From Musa acuminata AAA Group (Eukaryota; Streptophyta; Magnoliopsida; Zingiberales; Musaceae), in contig NC_088342.1 of assembly GCF_036884655.1 (NCBI RefSeq), positions 34,833,501-34,897,500 of the forward strand: a stretch of 64,000 bases of DNA, read 5' to 3'. The translations under genes were made by a program, and so were the position numbers. The stretch's first letter is position 1. Every line of letters begins with the position of its first letter. The notes below the pieces were generated by a model, which saw only the letters and a list, made by a program, of their open reading frames with translations, searched no databases and was not told the DNA's origin. This document shows, piece after piece, positions 22,822 through 32,500 of the stretch.

Positions 22822-25800
22822 ATCTCCCCCTTTTTTATGATGACAACTAATTGATGACTAACGGAGTTAACCTTAACTCCCCGGAGTTTAACCAAACTCC
22901 CCCTATCAATATGTCATTGATAGAACACTTGGATTATCCCAAATCCAAGTAACATTCATCACATGTTATGAAAAATATTTAAACCATCATACAAATATAT
23001 ATAAAATATTCAATTCAATGCATAAAGTCATCAATATACTTCTCCCCCTATGTCATCAACAAAAAGGAGAAGTTCCTACTCTTATGTGTTTAGAGATAAA
23101 AAGTTTCATACATTGCATGAAAAATATAGTATCAAATTTTATCATCATGCAATCTAGCAATTAAAAATGTGTAAGTTTAGCATGTTTGCTTTTCTTAAGA
23201 TAATAACTAATTGCTTCTCATTAGACTACAAGCTAGCAATTTTCATGATATGCAAGTTTCAAGCTAGCAAATTTTTGCTTCCTTTGCAATGTTTGAGTTA
23301 GCAATTTTGCTTCCGTAACAAGTTAGCATGTTTTGTATTTTGAGATAGGCAAGATAGCATATTTGCTTTTTTTGAGATAGCAACTCTTTTGAGATAGTGA
23401 TCTTAGCAAATTTTACATCATGCAAGGTAGCAAATTTTTGTGATGTTCAAGATAGTAAGTTATTTCTTCTCTTTTGAGAAGTGCTATTTTCGCTTCCTTT
23501 ACAAAGTGCAAGCTAGCAAAGTGTTTGAAAAAGTGATCAAGTTTTGCAACATACAAGCTAGCAAAAATTTCGAAAGCAAATACAAGATAGCTTTCTTGTT
23601 GAAGTGTGTAAGCTATCGATTCTTGCTTCCTATTGTAATGTGCAGGTTGCAAGTCTTGCTTCTTGAGATAGGCAAGATAGTGATGTTCAAGAAGACAACT
23701 TTTGCTTCTTGAAATAAGCAAGTTAGCAATCTTTGTTACTTAAGATAGGCAAGCTAGCAATCAAGTTTTTGCATCTTCTTGACTTGTGCAAGCTAGCTAT
23801 CTCCCCCTTTGTCATTGTCAAAAAGAAGGGAAGACCGTTTATATCAATTATGACAAAGGTAAGTATCAATCTTATTTGTGCATCATCATATTTTCAAATT
23901 AGAATATGCACATTTTCAAAAACTTTATATTCATTCATGCATGATATTGAATAAATCGATCAACATTATGAGGATATCATACATTATACTAAAATTTTTA
24001 ACTATTTGTCAACATTTTGATCATGATACCAAACATTCATCATTTAGAGTATTCATGATACAAAACATTAAATCAATATTTATAATAAATCATTTTAGCA
24101 ACAACTCATAGTATTTTAAATCATGATTTACATCATATGTAATACATCACATCATAATTAGAAAGCACAAGTATTGCATACATCATTGCAAATCATAAAT
24201 GTTTCATATCATGATGGTATCAATTTGTCAAATTATATCCTACCATGCATAATCAAAACTTCTCCCCATTTGTATTTCATGCATAATTTCACTTCATCAC
24301 ATTAGGAGTATCAAGAGGAATTAATTGGGTGATGAGATAAATATTTCACGAATACCTGGAATTATATAAAAAATCTGTTTCATACATTCATATCAACACA
24401 TGAAGGAATATAAACAAAAATTAGTGATGAGATATTACTTCATGAATACAATAAAATTCATATAGCATATCATGGTTTATTAGAATTAGTCTTCCTTTTG
24501 GTGAATAGCTAAAAAAATAGTAGGAGAGTAAGATCTCAATTCATGCACATCAAATATTCAATCATCAAAATCATGATTCATCTAGAAAATTCTCCTCTTT
24601 AAATATTCAAAGAGAGAATCATGATGAACATTCTTGGTTTACATAAAGTTTCAAAACATAATTAGCAAGATCATGAATACTAAAAGACTATGAAGCATTT
24701 CGACAAATCTCCTTTTAAATAGAAAATAATCTTGATTAATAAAGGATTTCATGTTATAAATTTCAAGAGATCAAGATCGTGATTTCGATAAAAAATTATT
24801 CAAATTTAAATCATCAAAATCATTATCAAAATCCAAGAGATTTACAAAGATGATACAACTGGATTCATCAAAATCAATAAGATTGAGCAAAATAATTTTC
24901 AAGAATGTTTTCCTCTTTTCGATTGTTTCAAAACATATGATTTTATTTCATTTATGCCAAATAAAAACATGTATCATGTTTAAAACCGAAAGAGTTTTAT
25001 TTCAACAAAGATCAATAAGGTACTTTCATTATGGTAAAAATCAATAATCCATAAATCGTAAGATTCATCATGCATAATTTCGAGATTTCTTAAGCATGAT
25101 CAATATGCATGACACTAAAACATGGTTTCAAAATATTTAATATTTTTATTACACAATTTCATCATTATGCATCATTATATATAACTTTACAATGTCATGC
25201 ATAAAATCATCAAATCATAGTATTAAAATATTAATATTTTTATTACAACTTTATGCATCATTAAGTATAAAATTGTCAAGCATGACACTTCACTATTTCA
25301 TATAAGCATGCCTATTTCATTTATGTCAAATCAAAACATATATCATTTTTTAAAGCCACTTTTATGTCAAATAAAAAAATGCATCATTAAGCATGACCAT
25401 TATGCATTACTTCAAATCAAACATGATTTCTTTTATTTTCAAAATATTTATCATGATAAAGCATATAAGCCAAAGAAACTATTAAACATAAAGTATATTC
25501 ATCAATGATGGTTTCATTGAGTATAAAGTATTTTCAACCAAAATCATTAGTTATTTGTTGTAGTCATACATTTTTCTTTTTAGGTGAATCTATCTTTTCA
25601 TGCTTAGTTTGCATACAAAAGCCGTGCATCATTTTCTAAAGCAACTTTCATCATGGTATAAATCGATAATCCATAAATCGTAAAAGATCATTATGGAAAT
25701 CATCAATAATCAATAAACTATAAATTACCCAAAACTCATCATCATCATGCATAGCTTCAAAAAATAAATTTATTAGGCATGATATCATATTTCATAAGGT

Positions 25801-26000
25801 ATTTTTAATTAAAATCATTTTGTTTATCATAAACATACAATTTTCATGATTATTTTCAAAATTACTAGAATGATAAGCATGATTTCTATTTTTTTATTTT
25901 CATGTAATTAATCCTAAACTAAATTAAAAATAACTCATGAAAAGTATTATGTAATTTCAAAATAATTCAAGAGAGTTGAGTTACTTACCTTGTAGTCGAA
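22822..26000 (-). repeat. Element C non-coding interior with polypurine-like tracts and TAGCAA array
   Basis: The reversed polypurine tract ATCTCCCCCTTTTTT directly follows the LTR. Further CTCCCCC-containing words lie near 23041, 23802 and 24262. At 23100-23810 about 15 copies of a degenerate word CAAGNTAGCAA recur every 20-60 bp. The rest, to about 26000, is AT-rich and without a gene. The small frames at 23413-23954 come from the array. Confidence 0.7.
23100..23810 (-). repeat. Array of degenerate CAAGCTAGCAA words
   Basis: Copies that can be read include those near 23230, 23271, 23320, 23349, 23424, 23511, 23552, 23728, 23750 and 23789. Many contain the palindrome GCTAGC. The spacing is irregular, so this is not a simple satellite. 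Element A carries the inverted counterpart at about 7060-7640. Confidence 0.65.
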
Positions 26001-26009
26001 GCTCGTCAA

Positions 26010-26889
26010 AGCCCAATTCGTCGTTTCACCTTTGGAAGTTTTTTATTCATCCTTGGTTGTCTTCCTCTTCTTTGGCCTCTTCCTCCGTTCAAGTTCATTG
26101 TTTATTTTAGATTTTTGTTTAATAAACTTATTAAGATTTAGTGTTCGAAGTTCAAGTTCATCATTGTCCTCATCACTTGAGTCATCACTCAAGTGGTATT
26201 CATTTGTCCGGAGTTCCAAATCCTTCCTGTTCTTTGGAAGGTGATTTTGTTCATCATGTTCATCATGTGTTTTGTACACCATTTCATATGTCATCAACGA
26301 ACCAATTAGTTCTTCAAGTGGAAAAATATTTAAATCTTTTGTTTCTTATATTGCGGTTATTTTAGGATCCCATCTTTTTGGAAGGGATCTTAAGATCTTA
26401 CTTACGAGATCAAAATTCGAAAAAGATTTACCAAGAACTCTTAGATTATTGACGACATTCGTGAAACGGGTATACATGTCGCCTATAGTCTCGCTTGGTT
26501 GCATTCGAAAAAGCTCAAAATCATGTAATAAAATGTTAACTTTCGAGTCTTTGACTCTACTAGTTCCCTCGTGCGTGATTTCAAGTGTTCGCCAAATATC
26601 AAAAGCCGTTTCGCACGTTAAAATCCGATTGAACTCATTTTTGTCCAAAGCGCAAAATAAGGCATTCATAGCCTTTGCGTTTAAAGAAAAATACCGACCA
26701 TTCGTTCATCGGTTTAGAGGGAAGTTGAAAACCGTTTTCAACGATATTCCATAAATCTAAATTCATAGAAATCAAGAAAACTCTTATTCGAGTTTTCCAA
26801 TAAGTGTAGTCTAATCCGTTAAACAACGGTGGACGAACAATCGATAAGCCCTCTTGAAAGCCATGAAGAGTCATTTCTCTCGGGTGCAA
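26010..26889 (-). pseudogene. Element C gag (UBN2-type), frameshifted, without CCHC knuckle
   Basis: On the minus strand it begins at about 26874-26889 ('MTLHGFQEG') and reads 'FNGLDYTYWKTRIRVFLIS'. It breaks by frameshift near 26660-26690 and continues as 'NALFCALDKNEF', 'TRFTNVVNNLR' and 'KILRSLPKRWDPK'. A single-base change makes a stop near 26346 (CAA to TAA). The next open part (26043-26297) ends in Lys/Arg-rich residues with no C-x2-C-x4-H-x4-C motif. The final 'YFEIT' lies at about 25950. Gag-only structure and knuckle loss are shared with element A. Confidence 0.8.
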
Positions 26890-26910
26890 ATCCGAAATGA
26901 AAAATACCGG

Positions 26911-26923
26911 GCTCTGATACCAA
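26911..26923 (-). other. Primer-binding site of element C
   Basis: GCTCTGATACCAA is the reverse of TTGGTATCAGAGC, the initiator tRNA-Met primer site, and lies directly beside the C 5' LTR. Confidence 0.85.
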
Positions 26924-26924
26924 T

Positions 26925-28476
26925 TGTTAGGATCAGAGCGGCACTAAGAGGGGGGGGAGGTGAATTAGTGCAGTGGATTAAAACTTCGGTTTTGGAAAAT
27001 CTTTCTTGCGATAAAAATCGAACTTGAAAAGCTTAACTTGAACGCGTGTTCGTAAAGGTGTGCAGCAAAGGTAATGAGGAAATAAAGCACGTAAGAAGGT
27101 TTGCAATAATGTAAATAGCAATAAGAAAATGCAAACCAGAGATCACGCCAATTTTAAAGTGGTTCGGTCAAATGACCTACATCCACTTGCGAGGCTCTCT
27201 TCGATGAGGCTCCCACCTTCCACTAGCAAATCTCTTGAAGGGGAAGGACAAATACCCCTCTTACAACCTTTTACAAGCGGTTCACACTCTTACAAATTTT
27301 CAGCAAGAAAGAAGGAGGTGAACACTCTAACAAATTGAAAACAAGACTTGCTAAGACTTTTCTAAGACCTTTTTCTCAATCTATTGCTTCTCAAAAAGTT
27401 GTAATCTCAATTAAGAATTGAGGGGTATTTATAGGCCTCAAGAGGATTCAAATTTAGGCTCCAAAATTTGAATTCTCTTTGGTTCCCGATGTTGGCGGTG
27501 CCACCGCCTATCAGTGTCTGACACTGATAGTGTACTGGCGGTGCCATCGCTTGGCTCTCGGGTGCTGGGCGGTGCCACCGCCAGACACTTCGGTTCATTG
27601 GTTGGGCTTTAATCCAGCCCAAACCAAGTCTAATTTTGGGCCTAGTTGACCCCTAATTGGGTTATAGGATTAACACATAATCCTAACCCTAATTAACGTG
27701 CTAACTACGAATTTAAAGACATTTCTTAAGCTATTACAAAGTCCGTAAGTCAAGACTTTTTCCAGCTAGCTTCCGGTGAACTTCCGGCGGTCTTCCGACG
27801 AACTCTCGGAAACCATTCTACGGACTCCCGGCAAGCTCCTAGACTTCACGATTTGATCTTAGCGAGTTCCAACGAGCTTCTTCGGCAAGCTCCGATCTTT
27901 CTCGGCGAGCTCCGCGAACTTCCAATGAACCTTCCGGTGAGCTTCCGAAAAACCCTTCGGCAAGCTCCCTACTCATTCTCGGCTAGTTCCGGCAGCATTC
28001 CCGACGAACCTTCGGACTTCCGTCGAACTCTCGAACTCGCAACAAATCCTTTGCGCTTGACTCCGACACTTTGTTTCGCTTTATGTATTCGTCGTTATTG
28101 TAGTTAATCCTGTACACACAAGCCAAAACTCTACTCCGATCTAGACAATTATTACAACGTGAATTGACATTCTGTTGCCCGGCACGTCATTGGTTGGCGC
28201 TTCGTCTGATTCTTCAGCGCATCGTCCTCTCTTGCGGCTTGTTGCCCAATCGGCGGTTGACCTCCGCAACCCCGATATCCTTCGCACAATTCCGCTCTTG
28301 GCCTGATACCCGACGTCCGAAGCCTTCTACCATCCAATATCCTAATGTGATCTCCTCCGACGCAACGTCAATTCCTCTTGCCTTAATTGTGATCGAGTAG
28401 ACTTGCATCACTCAAAATGCAGTTAAACATATAAACACAATCAATTAGTTTTATCATCAAATTCCGAGATTCAACA
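26925..28476 (-). repeat. Element C right LTR (5' LTR)
   Basis: The LTR runs from TGTTAGGATC to GATTCAACA (reversed) and is 1552 bp. The reversed TATA box TATTTATA is at 27426-27433. The G run near 26950 is eight bases plus AGG, compared with 14 in the left copy. It differs from the left copy by scattered substitutions and small indels only. Confidence 0.85.
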
Positions 28477-28481
28477 GGTTC

Positions 28482-28498
28482 TTGATCGTAACATGTTC
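28482..28498 (+). repeat. Last 12 bp of the element B 3' LTR plus its right target duplication
   Basis: TTGATCGTAACA (28482-28493) matches the final bases of the B 5' LTR (TTGATCCTAACA) with one change. TGTTC (28494-28498) equals the left duplication at 12869-12873. Confidence 0.8.
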
Positions 28499-28665
28499 CT
28501 ATTGATACTTTAAAATTCATAATAGTCACTTGATGAAATTACTATTTGATGTCAAAGATAGAGGTAAAAGGGTTAGAGAAATCTTTATGGAATTACTATT
28601 TCATGTCACGATGCTTTCTCATTTATCAATTCAGATTAAACTTGATTTTGATATCATAAATATTG
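28499..28665 (-). pseudogene. R1 gag N-terminal remnant and primer-site region, continuation beyond element B
   Basis: On the minus strand this short piece joins the gag-like text at 12730-12873 across element B and reads as a decayed copia Gag N-terminus. At about 28642-28655, TTTGATATCATAAA resembles a mutated reversed primer-binding site, so the R1 LTR may begin near 28658. Decay is heavy, so this is a weak assignment. Confidence 0.4.
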
Positions 28666-29574
28666 GGATAGAGGAATGAAATATTAAAACAAAATCCTAT
28701 GAATACAATGAGAAGAAAATGCCTCCAAAAAAAAAGAAAAAAACTAAGCAAGAGGGAAACACTTACGGCATATCCTCATATACTACATGTTTCATCAAAC
28801 AATGTTTCATAACCAATGTCCTACATGTAGAACATAATGAAAAATATCTCACCCATGAAGTTATCCACGACTCATTTAGGTATAGAAACGACCTTTAATT
28901 ACCACAACTACATGGATCACGAGACACTTTGCACATGAGACAACTCGTGTCAAGACGAATTATCCGAGGTATGAATCAATTCTCATCAAACTTCACCTAG
29001 ATAGGCTTCCCGGGCCTCCCCACCTCGACTCATGCCGCCGCTGGCGTTACCTGCTAGAACTTCGTAGAAGGGTGGTGGTGGAAGTTGGTGGGCTGCAGGC
29101 GCGGCTTGGAGGAGGGTGGGGAAGTAGGGGATCGGATGGCGCGCGACGGGGAGGTGGGCATCGATGTTGGAACGGAACCGAGAGATGGGCTGCTGTAGTT
29201 GGCTTCTGCCATGTCTGTGTGCGAGGACCTTCGAGAGAAAAAAAGGAGGTCGTGGAACGAACGGCCAGGATGATGAGACGTAGAATGGAACGGATAGGAA
29301 TTAAACTCGAGTTTGAAATAGGTACAAACACAACGTTGATACGACTTACGACGACATGTACAGCCGATATATATTTCGTAGTCACCGCTACAAGTGCTGT
29401 AATGGACCTTTAGGTTACGGAAAGCCATTATAACGGATATCACCTTTGGGGGTTCTCTCGCAAGCATGGAACCGCCGGTTTCGGCTTTAGAGTTGTAGCA
29501 GTGGAAGAGGCGAAAGAGAGAGAGGAGAAGCGCGAAGGAGAGAGAGGAGAAGCGAACGCAGGAAGCAGCGAAAA
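28666..29574. other. Region upstream of ARP2, no clear gene
   Basis: 28666-28990 is AT-rich and may be a leftover R1 LTR. 28991-29260 is GC-rich (about CCGCCGCTGGCG onward) with overlapping frames on both strands (29054-29230 minus, 29072-29413 plus), none recognised. 29400-29574 is the likely ARP2 promoter and leader: a GA-rich stretch (GAAAGAGAGAGAGGAGAAG, 29511-29529) ends just ahead of the ATG. I see no convincing TATA box. Confidence 0.5.
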
Positions 29575-32500
29575 ATGGACAGCCGAAAGGTTGTCGTCTG
29601 CGACAACGGCACTGGGGTAATCGCACTTTCAATTGCTTACAAAGTGATCGTTCGGTCTCTCTGTGTGTTTCATCTGTTGTCTCGTTTTGATCTGTGATGC
29701 AATCTGGGGTTGGGCTGATCTTGGCCATATCAAGATCACGATCAACTGTTCCTTGTTTAAATCTATATTGACTCGGCTTTTCAAATCGAGCATTTTATTT
29801 CTCATCTTGTGAGACTTCAATCGCGATTCCATCACGATTGCAAGAATTGCCCGTAAACGGATCAAAAAACGCAAGAAAGGTCCCATATTTTATTAATAAT
29901 TCGTCTCTCCTTTCTTAAGATTTAGTGTTTGCATTAATGTAGCCGCTGGGTCGAAGGTTTTAATTGCACTTTTTTTTTTTATGGATCCCAGTAAAAATGC
30001 CATCTTGATCCATGAAAATTTATGCAGAAGAAACCCAAAACAAAATTATAGTTCCGATCTGCAATATTTTGCCTCCGAAGATTCAATCTGTCATGAGAAT
30101 GAAAGCAATTGAGTATTCTGCTATATGGACTTCTGAATTAATAGAAAGGTAGATATATTCTTCGTTGGGTTAGTCAAACTTAGCATGAAATGTTGATGTC
30201 GGTAGTGTCTTCTTATTTTTATTTTTTCCACTCTCTCTCAGTTTCCTTTTTCCGCTGTGTATGTGTGTTTGGGGGATTGCATTCTAAGCTTTGTTAACCA
30301 GTTCACTGGTCCAATTCATTCTTGATTTTGTTGTAACTTTGGAGCTTAATGTCACCCTAATCAATCTAAAAGGTCGTCCTAGGTAGTCTAGCTTTCGAAG
30401 GTATCCTCAATTGCTTGAGCATGAATTGCTTACACGATCTAACTGTTCACATGGGGGTTATTGTCATATTCGTTGATTCTACTTAATAAATATTTTACTT
30501 GTACTTATTTTGGAAATTTTGCAGTTCTGCAACTTTTATATTTATCTATTATGTGCTTGAGTGATACTTTTAACTTTCAAAAAATAGACACAGTTACAAC
30601 TAACCTCAATTGTTTTGGTTGATTCTACTTAATAAATAGTTTACTTTAATACCTTGTACCACGTACTTGTCGTTTAAATTTTGCAGTTCTGCAACTTTTA
30701 TACTTTTCTACCAAGTACTTGATAATTTTAATTTTCAAGCAATAGACACAGTTACAACTAACCTCAATTTTTTTTTTTTTATTTTAGGCTCAAGATTGAC
30801 TGATCTTGAACTTCTTGAATCTAAATGCAGTATGTGAAGTGTGGATTTGCTGAAGATAACTTCCCGACATCTGTGTTCCCTTGTGTGGTTGGAAGGCCCA
30901 TGCTTCGATATGAAGAATCACTGGTGGAGCAGGAACTGACGGTCTGATCTCGGACTATATCTTGTTGATGATTGTAGTATAGGATTGTATGTCTATCTGT
31001 CATGTTCCATGTGGATAGAGAAGGAAGATATCTAAGTACTTCACACACACTATACCTGAGTCTTCTAGGGAACTCAAACTGTTTGTACTGGAGCCATGTT
31101 ATCTCATGCCACATAGCATGAAACTGTTTATCCACTCCTTTGATCTTAAAGCTTATTCATTAATTTTTTATTTTTTTTGATATAGAGCAAATATAGACTA
31201 TTTAAGCTATTGGTGCTCTTCCCCTCTTCCATTCAGGATATTGTTGTGGGAGCAGCTTGTGCAGAATTTCGTCACCAACTAGATATATCTTATCCTGTCA
31301 ATAATGGGATTGTGCAGAATTGGGATGATATGGGTCATGTATGGGATCATGCATTTTACAGTGAACTGAAGGTACATTTCTTAATTTCGTGAGTCCAGTC
31401 CCAGTGTAATTATGGCCAGGCTATCATCTCTTTCCTAAGAAAGCTTTTCATAAATGTTCATGTGAGCATTAAATTATTACAAATTATATGTCCTCGCTAA
31501 AGTTACTCTTTCGTAAAGTTAAAATGGTACTAGGATTCTTCCTTTTCCTCTTTTACTTCAGATAGATCCAAGTGAATGCAAGATTTTACTCACAGATCCT
31601 CCACTCAATCCTTCAAAGAACCGTGAGAAAATGGTACGCATTGTTTCTTTTCATTACTATATTCAAGTTTTTCTCCATATTGAGTAGTGTAAAATATCAA
31701 GTGTTATTTTTAATGTTATTTATAAACAAGTGACTATTAGTTTGGCTTCATGTAGGACAGATAGAGACCATGTTTGAGAAATACAACTTCAGTGGTGTCT
31801 TTATTCAGATCCAAGCAGTTCTCACATTATATGCTCAAGGTGCATATGCAATCTTGTAGTGATTGCCATAGATCATTAATTTGAATTGCAGTTTTACGTT
31901 TTAAGATTATTACCACAAATTTTGGGATGCAGTACATGGTCTTTCTTGGTGAAAACTATCCAAAATATAGACCTTTTTCTATTTTTATTTACTCACATTC
32001 ACCACTTTTCTCTTGATTGTCTGTATTGCTTGACAGGTCTGCTGACTGGCCTTGTCATCGACTCTGGTGATGGTGTCACCCATGTGGTATGATTTAATTT
32101 AGTTTCTTCTGTATTATTTTCCCGTGAATAATTAACAAGTTGTGCTGTAAAATGAGCCCTTAACTCCACTTGTTGTCAGTTTCCATATCCCAACTGATAT
32201 ATTAGTAAAGATAGAATGAGATATGTTCCTAGAACCTGCATTGCTGGGGCCTCATGTTGTGTTGTCTTTGCCTTTTTGCACTAATGTTGTGAATGTGAGC
32301 TAAATTAAGATAAAAAAATAAAAAGAAGATAGTCTTGACTGTTACTTCTTGATCTTTAGTCAGTGACATGAAACATTATGTGGTACTGGATAGAATTGAG
32401 GAAATATAAAGAATCATCATTTTGTGTCTCTTGTTTAAAGTACATATGGTAATTTCACAAAATTTAGTTATCTATTGTGTTCAGGTGCCAGTTGTTGATG

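Larger units (their letters stand above)
21263..28476 (-). mobile_element. Element C: gag-only non-autonomous copia element inserted into the B 3' LTR
   Basis: Both LTRs are complete: 21263-22821 (1559 bp) and 26925-28476 (1552 bp). They appear very similar by eye, so C is the youngest insertion of this nest. The interior holds a gag on the minus strand (about 26010-26889) and 3.2 kb of AT-rich non-coding DNA, and no pol. Flanking five-base words are CATTC (21258-21262) and GGTTC (28477-28481), three of five identical, so the duplication is imperfect. The continuity of the B LTR and of B's own TSD across C confirms the insertion. Confidence 0.85.
12874..28493 (+). mobile_element. Element B: Sirevirus/SIRE-like copia with gag and pol, split by element C
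   Basis: The 5' LTR is 12874-14142, the interior 14143-19887 and the 3' LTR 19888-21262 plus 28482-28493. Element C and its duplication fill the gap in the 3' LTR. The order gag, protease, integrase, reverse transcriptase, RNase H is that of copia. The long Gag with UBN2-type core, coiled middle part and two CCHC motifs, the initiator tRNA-Met primer site, the roughly 1.3-kb LTRs and the extra polypurine-like tracts fit the Sirevirus (SIRE/Maximus) lineage. Multiple stops and frameshifts mean it is dead. No envelope-like frame lies between pol and the 3' LTR. Confidence 0.85.

Noticed and set aside
22113..22895. Frames on both strands in the C LTR, repeated at 27853-28411
   Set aside because: They lie inside LTRs and recur in both LTR copies. 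Frame overlap on both strands points to base composition, not coding.
23100..23810. CRISPR-like repeat array
   Set aside because: The repeats are degenerate, about 11 bp long and irregularly spaced, inside a plant retroelement.
29054..29728. 224-residue minus-strand frame overlapping ARP2 exon 1
   Set aside because: It runs antisense through the ARP2 leader and first exon and is low-complexity. No homologue is recognised. Only the GC-rich part is kept as a low-interest finding.
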